This document shows positions 6,800 through 13,736 of a stretch of 31,098 nucleotides of DNA, piece by piece. Source of the DNA: Actinophytocola sp050699915 (lineage in GTDB: Bacteria > Actinomycetota > Actinomycetes > Mycobacteriales > Pseudonocardiaceae); the NCBI RefSeq assembly GCF_050699915.1, contig NZ_JBOHGA010000061.1, positions 1-31,098 of the forward strand, written 5' to 3'. Under the pieces are notes generated by a model. The model did not search any database, had not been told where the DNA came from, and was given only the letters and a program-made list of their open reading frames with translations. Within the stretch, counting starts at the first letter, position 1. Every line of letters begins with the position of its first letter. A program made the position numbers and the translations under genes.

Positions 6800-8497
6800 T
6801 CACGATAGGCCGACTATCTCCCCGTCCTTATCCAGGTCGATCCGGGTCGCCGCGGGAGAGGAGCCCAGGCCCGGCATCGTGCGCATGTCGCCGCAGATCG
6901 GGTACACGAAGCCGGCGCCGACCGAGGCGCGGACCTCGCGCACCGGCAGCGTCCAGCCCGTCGGCGCGCCCAGCAGCTTCGGGTCCGACGAGATCGACAG
7001 GTGCGTCTTCGCCATGCAGACGGGCAGCTCGCCGAAGCCGTTGCGCTCGTACTTGTCGAGCTGCTTGCGAGCGGCCGGGGTGTAGGAGACGCCGTCCGCG
7101 CCGTACACCCGCGTCGCGATCGTCTCGATCTTCTCCCGCAGCGGGGCCGACGACGGGTACAGGAACTCGAACTGCGAGCGCTCCTCGGCCGCCTCGGCCA
7201 CCACCTCGGCGAGGTCGGTCGCGCCGGCGCCGCCGTCGGCGAAGTGCGTGCTCACCGCGACCCGGGCGCCCATGGACTCGGCGATCTCGCGGATGGCGGC
7301 GTGCTCGGACGGGTGGTCGGTCGGGAACGCGTTGACGCAGACCACGGGCGAGACGCCGTGCATCCGGATGTTCTCGATCTGCTTGCGCAGGTTGTCCGCG
7401 CCGGCGTGCACGTCGTCCGGGTTCTCGGCGAGCAGGTCCTCGGGAAGCGGCTTGCCCGCCACGATCCGGAACTTGCCGGAGTGGGCCTTCAGCGCGCGCA
7501 CGGTCGCCACCAGCACGGCCGCGTCCGGGGCCTGGCCGGACACCCGGCACTTGATGTTGAAGAACCGCTCCGCGCCCATGTCCGCGCCGAACCCGGCCTC
7601 GGTGATCAGGTAGTCGCCGCACCGGATCCCGATCAGGTCGGCCACGACCGACGAGTTGCCGGTGGCGATGTTGCCGAACGGTCCACAGTGGACCAGAACC
7701 GGGGTGTTCTCCAGCGTCTGCATCAGGTTCGGCTTGATCGCCTCGCGCAGCAGCACGGTCATCGCGCCCGCGACCTCGAGGTCCTCGGCGGTCACCGGCT
7801 CGCCGGCCGGCGTGTAGCCGACGACGATCCGGCCGAGCCGCGCACGCAGGTCGTCCAGCCCGGTGGTGAGCGCGAGCGCGGCCATCACCTCGGACGCGGC
7901 GGTGATGTCGAACCCGGTCTGCCGGGTCACCCCGTCCGCCTTCGCGCCGAGCCCGACCACGATGTTGCGCAGCGAGCGGTCGTTCATGTCGATGACCCGC
8001 CGCCAGGTGATCTCGGACAGGTCCAGCCCGGTCGCGTTGCCCTGGTGCAGGTGGTTGTCGACCATCGCGGCGAGCAGGTTGTGCGCCGCGGTCACCGCGT
8101 GCATGTCGCCGGTCAGGTGCAGGTTGAGCAGCTCCATCGGCACGACCTGGCTGTACCCGCCGCCGGCCGCACCGCCCTTGATGCCCAGCGTCGGGCCCAT
8201 CGAGGGCTGCCGAATGGCGACCGTGGCCTGCTTGCCGAGGTGCTTGAAGCCCTGCCCGAGGCCGACCGTCGTGGTCGTCTTGCCCTCGCCGAGCGGAGTC
8301 GGCGTGATGGCGCTGACCAGGATGTACTTGGCCTTCGGCGCGTCGGCGAGCTCGTCGATCGCGCCCAGGCCGATCTTCATGACGTCGCGCCCGTAGGGCT
8401 CGAGCATTCGGGCCGGCAGCCCCATGTCGCCGGCGACGTCCTCGATCGGCTTGAGTTTCGCGCCGCGGGCGATGTCCAGGTCGGACGGAAAGGCCAT
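6800..8497 (-). CDS. fhs: Formate-tetrahydrofolate ligase
   Basis: A 565-residue, full-length enzyme that uses ATP to join formate to tetrahydrofolate, giving 10-formyl-THF. The P-loop is TPTPLGEGKTTTTVGLGQG (about residues 66-84). Other conserved stretches are RQPSMGPTLGIKGGAAGGGY, LTGDMHAVTAAHNLLAA, FGNIATGNSSVVAD, EAGFGADMGAERFFNIKCR, VVCVNAFPTDHPSE, and AKTHLSISSDPKLLGAPTGW near the C-terminus. ATG at 8497 has AGGAG 7 bp upstream. It leads a two-gene operon with the cyclodeaminase-family gene. Upstream lie a TAATGT -10 box, GTTGC/GCAAC repeats, and remnants of a formate dehydrogenase, which would have used the same substrate. Confidence 0.98.
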   Translation of the reverse strand: MAFPSDLDIARGAKLKPIEDVAGDMGLPARMLEPYGRDVMKIGLGAIDELADAPKAKYILVSAITPTPLGEGKTTTTVGLGQGFKHLGKQATVAIRQPSMGPTLGIKGGAAGGGYSQVVPMELLNLHLTGDMHAVTAAHNLLAAMVDNHLHQGNATGLDLSEITWRRVIDMNDRSLRNIVVGLGAKADGVTRQTGFDITAASEVMAALALTTGLDDLRARLGRIVVGYTPAGEPVTAEDLEVAGAMTVLLREAIKPNLMQTLENTPVLVHCGPFGNIATGNSSVVADLIGIRCGDYLITEAGFGADMGAERFFNIKCRVSGQAPDAAVLVATVRALKAHSGKFRIVAGKPLPEDLLAENPDDVHAGADNLRKQIENIRMHGVSPVVCVNAFPTDHPSEHAAIREIAESMGARVAVSTHFADGGAGATDLAEVVAEAAEERSQFEFLYPSSAPLREKIETIATRVYGADGVSYTPAARKQLDKYERNGFGELPVCMAKTHLSISSDPKLLGAPTGWTLPVREVRASVGAGFVYPICGDMRTMPGLGSSPAATRIDLDKDGEIVGLS

Positions 8498-8560
8498 GGT
8501 CAGGCTCCTATTGGGTGACGGCGCGGGATCGCCGCGCCGCGTTCCGGTGCAGACGAGCAG

Positions 8561-8617
8561 ACATTACGCCACTGTTGCACGAAGCGCGTCGAGTTCCTTG
8601 ATATGCAACAAGTTGCG
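8561..8617 (-). promoter_or_regulatory. fhs promoter with GTTGC/GCAAC operator-like repeats
   Basis: Reading toward fhs, TAATGT at 8566-8561 is a good -10 box and would give a leader of about 55 nt. Upstream, TGCAACAAGTTGCG at 8604-8617 contains a perfect GCAAC-AA-GTTGC palindrome, and another TGTTGCA half-site lies at 8573-8579, near the expected -35. The palindrome fits 13 of 14 positions of the TnnAACnnGTTnnA pattern known for the TetR-family regulator KstR, but that pattern is loose. A repressor acting on fhs is the simplest reading. No clear -35 hexamer is seen. Confidence 0.4.
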
Positions 8618-8672
8618 GGCCGTGGCGCCGATGTAGAGGCTTCACCGCCACGGCCGGCTCAGGCCGGTCGGC

Positions 8673-8800
8673 TCAGCTGCGCGGCCGCCGCGGCCGCGAA
8701 CGGATGTGCTTGGCGATCTCCCCGGCCGCCCGCTCCGCGGGCAGGTGGGCGACTGGACCGCGATCTCGTTGACCAGCCGCACGTGGGGAGGAAGCGTCAC
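8673..8800 (-). pseudogene. Remnant of formate dehydrogenase delta subunit (FdsD)
   Basis: From GTG at 8800 the minus strand reads VTLPPHVRLVNEIAVQ. Near 8752 one base appears to be missing, and the similarity continues in the next frame as FAHLPAERAAGEIAKHIRS, ending at TGA 8675-8673. FdsD proteins have the same pattern: a (L/I)VRMANQIADFF start, then an (A)A..IA.H(L/I)R segment followed by FWDPRM. Here FWDPRM is lost and replaced by an Arg/Pro-rich end. It lies 10 bp after the FdsA remnant, the gene order known for soluble formate dehydrogenases. A sequencing error could explain the frameshift, but not the lost C-terminus. Confidence 0.65.
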
Positions 8801-8810
8801 TGTCGCCAAC

Positions 8811-8999
8811 TTAGCTCCCCGCAACCGGGACCGGGGCGGCTTCGGCGATTCTGCCCGCCGGCACCGTGCCCGGGTGGTGGAACGTCGTGTAGACGACCCC
8901 GACGGGCATCCGGTCGGAGGGCTTCGCCTTCAGCGAGGTCTCGCCGACCCGCGACGCGAGCGAGACGGTGGCGCCGTCGATGATGCCGCGGACCTCCGC
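8811..8999 (-). pseudogene. Remnant of formate dehydrogenase alpha subunit C-terminus (FdsA)
   Basis: A 62-codon open stretch on the minus strand, ending at TAA 8813-8811, includes VSLASRVGETSLKAKPSDRM and PVGVVYTTFHHPGT. This is the molybdopterin-dinucleotide-binding end of NAD-dependent formate dehydrogenase alpha subunits, where GVVYTTFHHP is highly conserved. The sequence that should follow (the SGANV..TTD.SDWATNCPEYK region) is gone and replaced by an unrelated Ala/Pro-rich end. The rest of the roughly 900-residue enzyme is missing: the fragment starts directly after, and in frame with, the galT stop codon at 9003. It is a deletion remnant, not a gene. Confidence 0.72.
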
Positions 9000-9002
9000 C
9001 GT

Positions 9003-10085
9003 CTATCGGTTGAGGTCGCGTAGTCGCTGGGCCACGTCCTCGGGGAGCACGTCGGTGATGAACGCGCCCATCGCCGCCTCCGACCCGGCCAGGTACTTCA
9101 GCTTGTCGGCCGAGCGCTGGATCGAGGTGATCTGCAGGTGCAGGTACGCGTGTTCGCGCCCCGGCCCGACCGGCGCCTGGTGCCACGCCGCCACGAACGG
9201 CAGCGGCTGGTCGTAGAGCGCGTCCAGCCGCCCCAACACGTTCAGGTACAGGTGCACGAAGTCGTCGCGCTCGTCGTCGGAGAGTGCGGCGATGTCCGGC
9301 ACCTGCCGGTGCGGGTAGACGTGCACCTCGACCGGCCAGCGCGCGGCCGCCGGCACGAAGGCCGTCCACAGTGGCGAGCTCGCCACCACCCGGGCGCCGG
9401 ACTCGCGCTCGCCAACGAGCACGTCGGCGAACAGGTTGCGCCCGGTGCGTCCGGCGTGGGCGGCGGCATTGGCCAGCATCTGCCGGGTCCGCGGGGTCAC
9501 GAAGGGATAGGCGTAGATCTGGCCGTGCGGGTGCGCGAGCGTCACGCCGATCGCCGCACCCCGGTTCTCGAAGGGAAACACCTGCGCCACCCCGGGCAGC
9601 GCCGACAGCTCGGCCGTTCGGTCCGCCCACGCGTCGACGACGAGGCGGGCGTGCTCGGGCTTCAACGTCGCGAACGCCGCCTCGTGGTCGCTGGTGAAGC
9701 ACACGACCTCGCAGCGGCCGATCGCCGGCGCGGAGTCGACGAGCGGCGGCAGGTCCGGCGCCGCCCCGCCGGAGGCGTGCATCGACAGGCTCGGGAACCG
9801 GTTCTCGAACACCACCACGTCGTAGTCCGGCGACGGGACCTCGGTGTGCCGGCCGCTCCGCGACGGGCACAGCGGGCACTCGTCGGCCGGCGGCTTGTAC
9901 GTGCGGTGCTGGCGGTGCGAGGCCAACATGACCCACTCGTCGAGCACCGGGTCGTGGCGCATCTGCGAGGCGGTGGACACCTGTTCGAGCTCGCGCGGAT
10001 CATCCAGCACGCGCGGCGGCGCGTCGTCGTGGTCGAAGTAGATGATCTCCCGGCCGTCGGCGAGGCGCGCCGCGGTGCGTTTCAC
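9003..10085 (-). CDS. galT: Galactose-1-phosphate uridylyltransferase
   Basis: A 360-residue enzyme of the Leloir pathway that exchanges UMP between UDP-glucose and galactose 1-phosphate. The zinc-site region is DECPLCPSRSGRHTE and the next conserved part is YDVVVFENRFPSL. The active site is AHPHGQIYAYPF, with the nucleophilic His in HPH, and the C-terminal half has VEVHVYPHRQVPD and HAYLHLQITSIQRS. GTG at 10085 shares four bases (GTGA) with the stop of the upstream deoR gene, so translation is coupled. A longer frame runs through deoR but is a shadow. The gene abuts the formate dehydrogenase remnant at its 3' end. galK and galE are not in the window. Confidence 0.95.
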   Translation of the reverse strand: MKRTAARLADGREIIYFDHDDAPPRVLDDPRELEQVSTASQMRHDPVLDEWVMLASHRQHRTYKPPADECPLCPSRSGRHTEVPSPDYDVVVFENRFPSLSMHASGGAAPDLPPLVDSAPAIGRCEVVCFTSDHEAAFATLKPEHARLVVDAWADRTAELSALPGVAQVFPFENRGAAIGVTLAHPHGQIYAYPFVTPRTRQMLANAAAHAGRTGRNLFADVLVGERESGARVVASSPLWTAFVPAAARWPVEVHVYPHRQVPDIAALSDDERDDFVHLYLNVLGRLDALYDQPLPFVAAWHQAPVGPGREHAYLHLQITSIQRSADKLKYLAGSEAAMGAFITDVLPEDVAQRLRDLNR

Positions 10086-10867
10086 CGGCCGGCCTCGCCG
10101 ACGGGGACCAGCAACACCTCTTCGACCTGCTCGTCGAGCGCGGCCTTGGCTTCCTCGGGCAGCGCGTCGTCGGAGATCACGATGTCGGCGTCCTCCAGCC
10201 GGGCGATCGTGGACAGCCCGACCGTGCCCCACTTGGTGTGGTCGGCGAGCACCACCAGCCGCCGGCCGGCCCGGACCAGCGCGCGGTCGGTGTCCGCCTC
10301 GAGGAGGTTCGGGGTGGTGAACCCCGCGGTCTCGGCCATCCCGTGCACGCCGAGGAACACGATGTCGAGGTGCAGCTGGGCGAGTGCGGACACCGCGATC
10401 GGGCCGACCAGCGCGTCCGACGGGGTGCGCACGCCACCGACCACCACGACGTTCTGGTCGGTCGACGGCCGGGCGTGCAGCACGTCGGCGATGCGCATCG
10501 AGTTCGTGACGATCGTGAGGCCGTCGACGCCTCGCAGCGCGTGCGCGAGCGCCCAGGTCGTGGTGCCGGCGGACAGGCCGACCGCGGTGCCGGGCGAGAC
10601 CAGCTCGGCCGCGGCCTTCGCGATGGCCTCCTTCTCCGGCTGCTGGCGCAGCGACTTCGCCTCGAAGCCGGGCTCCTCGGTCGAGGCCGAGCGCCGCGTC
10701 GCGCCGCCGTGCACCTTGTCCAGCAGGCCCTGCTGCGCGAGCGCGTCCAGGTCGCGCCGGATCGTCATGTCGGAGACCCCGAGCATCTGTGCGAACTCGA
10801 TGACCCGCACGGCGCCCCGACGGTGTATCTCCTCGACGATCCGGGCCTGCCTCTCCGCTGCCAGCAT
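10082..10867 (-). CDS. DeoR/GlpR-family transcriptional regulator of the galactose genes
   Basis: A 261-residue regulator. The N-terminal helix-turn-helix is typical: ERQARIVEEIHRRGAVRV, then FAQMLGVSDMTIRRDLDALA and KVHGGATR (residues 5-57). The C-terminal DeoR sensor domain has GLSAGTTTWALAHAL, LTIVTNSMRIADVL, VVVGGVRTPSDALVGPIA, FLGVHGM and ADHTKWG, which bind a phosphorylated sugar in this family. ATG at 10867 has GGGAG upstream; a longer frame to 10996 would read through the operator region. It overlaps galT by 4 bp and so probably answers to galactose phosphate or a related intermediate (inference). It likely controls itself and perhaps the divergent alpha-galactoside operon. Confidence 0.93.
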   Translation of the reverse strand: MLAAERQARIVEEIHRRGAVRVIEFAQMLGVSDMTIRRDLDALAQQGLLDKVHGGATRRSASTEEPGFEAKSLRQQPEKEAIAKAAAELVSPGTAVGLSAGTTTWALAHALRGVDGLTIVTNSMRIADVLHARPSTDQNVVVVGGVRTPSDALVGPIAVSALAQLHLDIVFLGVHGMAETAGFTTPNLLEADTDRALVRAGRRLVVLADHTKWGTVGLSTIARLEDADIVISDDALPEEAKAALDEQVEEVLLVPVGEAGR

Positions 10868-10892
10868 TGCCCGCTCCCAACCCGTGGAGAAC

Positions 10893-10950
10893 ACCCGAAT
10901 CGATCGACATTCAATCATAAAACAACTCAATCGAACATCCAGTGAACGAC
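10893..10950. promoter_or_regulatory. deoR-galT promoter and direct-repeat operator region
   Basis: This AT-rich patch lies just upstream of deoR. On the minus strand TATGAT (10919-10914) is a good -10 box. It is embedded in GATTGA-type direct repeats: CGATTGAGTTG, TGATTGAATG and GATCGATTC at spacings of 16 and 11 bp. DeoR-family proteins are known to bind such direct repeats. The octamer GACATTCA (10906-10913) recurs at 11406-11413 in the promoter of the divergent ABC operon. No good -35 is visible. Confidence 0.5.
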
Positions 10951-10982
10951 TGGCTGGAACTTTCGAACTGCGTCGCAGTCGG

Positions 10983-11159
10983 ATGGCTGCCATCACACAC
11001 GAGCGCGGTCACGTCCGCGTCGAAGGCCTCGCCGCCCTGGTCGCCGTCTCCGAGGTGACCGTCCACGGTGATCTTGCCACCATCGAGCGGCGGGGCGGGA
11101 CCGACACGACGGCGGTCACCGAAGGGCACGGTGGGCAGAGGACGCGACCGTCGGCCTGA
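10983..11159 (+). pseudogene. N-terminal remnant of a second DeoR-family regulator
   Basis: On the plus strand the stretch HERGHVRVEGLAALVAVSE followed by VTVHGDLATIERRG is a DeoR helix-turn-helix (compare HG.V.V..LA..L.VSE.TVRRDL..LE..G), with the recognition-helix Arg-Arg replaced by His-Gly. The VHGG linker and whole sensor domain are missing, and the frame ends in low-complexity sequence at 11159. No ribosome binding site precedes it. It points toward the ABC/alpha-galactosidase operon, so it may be what is left of that operon's former own regulator. A second open stretch in another frame follows at 11141-11230 (RGISPRTASEVTRFLGAPG) and is not recognised. Confidence 0.6.
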
Positions 11160-11403
11160 CCGCGCCACAGAGGGGCATCTCCCCGCGCACCGCGTCCGAG
11201 GTGACCCGCTTCCTGGGCGCCCCCGGGTGACCTGCGAAGGCACCTGGCGCGGGCTGGATCAACAGAAACCGGCAAGTCTGAACACTTGGCCGTTCTACCG
11301 CGTAAAGATCAGACCTCTACCCAGTGTGACAGTCGAACGCCGCAGGTAACGGCGAAGTCGACGGCTCTTGTCACGATCTGGACACGGGTTGAGGTCCGAC
11401 CCC

Positions 11404-11433
11404 TTGACATTCATACCTTGAGTTAGACAAGGT
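11404..11433 (+). promoter_or_regulatory. Promoter and operator of the alpha-galactoside ABC operon
   Basis: TTGACA at 11404-11409 is a perfect -35. Eighteen bases later CAAGGT (11428-11433) can act as a -10. The inverted repeat ACCTTG-N7-CAAGGT (11415-11433) covers the spacer and the -10 itself, the usual place for a repressor. The GACATTCA octamer shared with the deoR operator region overlaps the -35. The start codon is 65 bp downstream, behind an AGGAGG. Confidence 0.5.
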
Positions 11434-11497
11434 TTCGTTTCTGAGAGGTCGCGTTCACAACTGTTGAGTTTTTGCCGGTCCTTGAGGAGGCGCGACG

Positions 11498-12808
11498 ATG
11501 ATGAGCCCTCGTTCCTACGGCGCCGGCGGGGTGCCCGCCATGGCCATCCGGCGACGGACCTTGCTGAAGGGGATGCTCGGCGCCGGCGCCTTGGCCGGCG
11601 TTCCCGCCCTGTCCGCCTGCGGTGACGACTCCGGCGGCGGTGGCGGCGGGGGCCCGGTGACGTTCGGGTCGAACTGGTCCGACGAGGTGCCCAAGGGGGG
11701 CATCCAGGCGATGATGGACGCCTACGGCAAGGGCAAGGTCTCCATCAACACGATCGAGCACCAGTCCTTCCAGGAGAACATCAACAACTACCTCCAGGGC
11801 GGCCCGGACGACGTCTTCGGCTGGTTCGCCGGCAACCGCATGCAGTTCTTCGCCGAGCAGGGCCTGGTCGGCGACATCAGCGACGTGTGGGCGGACATCG
11901 GCGGCGGATTCTCCGAGGCGATGAAGCAGCAGTCGACCGGCAAGGACGGCAAGCAGTACTTCGTGCCGATCTACTACTACCCGTGGGCGGTCTTCTACCG
12001 GAAGAGCGTGTGGCAGGAGAAGGGCTACGAGCCACCGACCACATTGGACGACTTCAAGACCCTCGCCACGCAGATGAAGTCCGACGGCCTCGTCCCGGTC
12101 GCGTTCGGCGACTCCGACGGCTGGCCGGCGATGGGCACGTTCGACTACCTGAACATGCGGATCAACGGCTACGACTTCCACGTCGAGCTGATGGCCGGCG
12201 AGCAGGCGTGGGACTCGGCCGAGGTCAAGACCGTGTTCGACACCTGGCGAGGTCTGCTGCCGCTGCACCAGCCGGACGCACTCGGCCGCACCTGGCAGGA
12301 GGCCGCGCAGTCGTTGCTGCGCAAGGAGAGCGGGATGTACGTGCTCGGCATGTTCGTCGGCCAGCAGTTCCCGGAGGGCGCCGAGCGCGACGACCTCGAC
12401 TTCTTCGCGTTCCCCGAGGTCGACTCGGCGGTCGGCACCGACGCGGTCGAAGCGCCGATCGACGGCGTGATGATGGCGCCCCGCCCGCGCAACGAGAGCG
12501 GCGCCAGGGACCTGCTGCGCTACCTCGGCACGGCCAAGGCCGAGGACACCTACCTGAAGAGCGACCCCAACAACATCGGCGCCCACGACGACGCCGACAC
12601 CAGCGGCTACAACGCCCTGCAGAAGAAGGGGCAGGAGCTGGTGAGCAAGGCCAAGTCCATCTCCCAGTTCCTCGACCGCGACACCCGGCCCGACTTCGCG
12701 TCCACCGTGATGATCCCGTCGCTGCAGGAGTTCATCCGCAACCCGGACGACGTCGACGGCCTGACCAAGAAGATCGAGGATCAGAAGAAATCGATCTTCG
12801 GTGGTTGA
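11498..12808 (+). CDS. Sugar ABC transporter substrate-binding lipoprotein
   Basis: A 436-residue extracellular solute-binding protein (family 1). The signal peptide has a twin-arginine-like RRRTLLKG and a lipobox LSAC with the lipidated Cys at residue 41, followed by a Gly-rich linker. The mature part shows NWSDEVPKGGIQAMMDAY, FGWFAGNRMQFFAEQGLVGD, YYYPWAVFYRKSVW and AFGDSDGWPAMGTFDYLN, typical of oligosaccharide-binding members. ATG at 11498 has AGGAGG 7 bp before it; ATG at 11501 is equally possible. It is the first gene of an operon with two permeases and an alpha-galactosidase, so the ligand is probably an alpha-galactoside such as melibiose or raffinose (inference). Confidence 0.95.
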   Translation: MMSPRSYGAGGVPAMAIRRRTLLKGMLGAGALAGVPALSACGDDSGGGGGGGPVTFGSNWSDEVPKGGIQAMMDAYGKGKVSINTIEHQSFQENINNYLQGGPDDVFGWFAGNRMQFFAEQGLVGDISDVWADIGGGFSEAMKQQSTGKDGKQYFVPIYYYPWAVFYRKSVWQEKGYEPPTTLDDFKTLATQMKSDGLVPVAFGDSDGWPAMGTFDYLNMRINGYDFHVELMAGEQAWDSAEVKTVFDTWRGLLPLHQPDALGRTWQEAAQSLLRKESGMYVLGMFVGQQFPEGAERDDLDFFAFPEVDSAVGTDAVEAPIDGVMMAPRPRNESGARDLLRYLGTAKAEDTYLKSDPNNIGAHDDADTSGYNALQKKGQELVSKAKSISQFLDRDTRPDFASTVMIPSLQEFIRNPDDVDGLTKKIEDQKKSIFGG

Positions 12809-13736
12809 TGTGGCGGTTCGCGAGGCGGGGACGGCTCGGCGCCGCCCCCGCCGACCGCGCCGCGTGCGCTCGCTGACGGGCACCGACCGGCTCATCGTCA
12901 CGCTGATGGTGGCGATCCCGACGCTGGTCGTCGTCGGGCTGGTCTGGGGTCCGGCGATCGCGACCGTGCTGCTGTCCTTCACGGACTGGAACGGCATCGG
13001 CAACGTCGCCGACATCAACGTCGTCGGCCTGGAGAACTACGAGAACGTCACCTCGAACTACCCGCCCTTCCAGCCGGCCATCGAGCACAACCTGATCTGG
13101 CTGACCGTGTTCTTCCTCGGCCCGACGCTGCTCGGCATGGCGCTGGCAGTCATGCTCGACCGCCAGCTGCGCGGCTCCCGGGTCTACCAGAGCGTCTTCT
13201 TCCTGCCGGTCGTGCTCTCCCTCGCGTTGGTCGGCTTCATCTGGCAGCTGATCTACTCGCGGGACCAGGGCCTGCTGAACCAGGTGCTGGGCACCCAGAC
13301 CGACTGGTTCGGCGACCCGGACATCAACCTGTGGGCGGTCCTCGTCGCCGCCGGCTGGCGGCACACCGGCTACATCATGCTGTTGTACCTGGCCGGGCTG
13401 AAGGCCTTCGACCCCGCGCTGCGCGAGGCGGCGGCGGTCGACGGCGCCGGCGAGGTTCGGACCTTCTTCCAGGTCGTGTGGCCGGTCATGCGGCCGGTGA
13501 ACATCATCATCGTGGTGATCACGGTCATCGAGTCGCTGCGCGCGTTCGACATCGCCTGGGTGATCAACAAGGGTCGCAACGGCCTGGAGCTGATCTCGAC
13601 GCTGGTGACGGCGAACGTGATCGGCGAGGCGAGCCGCGTCGGCTTCGGCTCGGCGCTGGCCACCATCATGATCGCCATCTCGACCGTGTTCATCGCGATC
13701 TACCTGATCCAGGTGATGCGGGAGCAGCGCGGATGA
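12801..13736 (+). CDS. Sugar ABC transporter permease 1 (MalF type)
   Basis: A 311-residue inner-membrane permease with about six transmembrane helices, the first at LIVTLMVAIPTLVVVGLVWG. The early periplasmic segment SFTDWNGIGNVADINVVGLE is typical of MalF/UgpA-like proteins. The cytoplasmic EAA loop that docks on the ATPase is EAAAVDGAGEVRTFFQVVWP. The N-terminus is Arg-rich. GTG at 12801 overlaps the binding-protein stop by 8 bp; GTG at 12810 is an alternative, and neither has a strong SD, so translation is probably coupled. It pairs with the next gene to form the membrane channel. No ATP-binding subunit is encoded in the operon. Confidence 0.95.
   Translation: MVDVAVREAGTARRRPRRPRRVRSLTGTDRLIVTLMVAIPTLVVVGLVWGPAIATVLLSFTDWNGIGNVADINVVGLENYENVTSNYPPFQPAIEHNLIWLTVFFLGPTLLGMALAVMLDRQLRGSRVYQSVFFLPVVLSLALVGFIWQLIYSRDQGLLNQVLGTQTDWFGDPDINLWAVLVAAGWRHTGYIMLLYLAGLKAFDPALREAAAVDGAGEVRTFFQVVWPVMRPVNIIIVVITVIESLRAFDIAWVINKGRNGLELISTLVTANVIGEASRVGFGSALATIMIAISTVFIAIYLIQVMREQRG

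Noticed and set aside
7001..8518. 505-codon plus-strand frame opposite fhs
   Set aside because: fhs is complete and highly conserved on the other strand; the opposite frame shows no recognisable protein.
8604..8617. Firm assignment as a KstR site
   Set aside because: The pattern is short and degenerate, the adjacent gene is a one-carbon enzyme, and no kstR is in view; kept only as a generic operator candidate.
8642..8824. 60-codon minus-strand gene opening at 8824
   Set aside because: The frame mixes the FdsD-like start with sequence after the frameshift; it is better described as a pseudogene remnant.
9138..11159. 673-codon plus-strand frame through galT and deoR
   Set aside because: Only its last 59 codons (10983-11159) resemble a real protein (DeoR remnant); the rest is antisense to conserved genes.
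11141..11230. Separate small gene on the plus strand
   Set aside because: Thirty open codons without a start, SD or recognised family; more likely part of the decayed sequence after the DeoR remnant.
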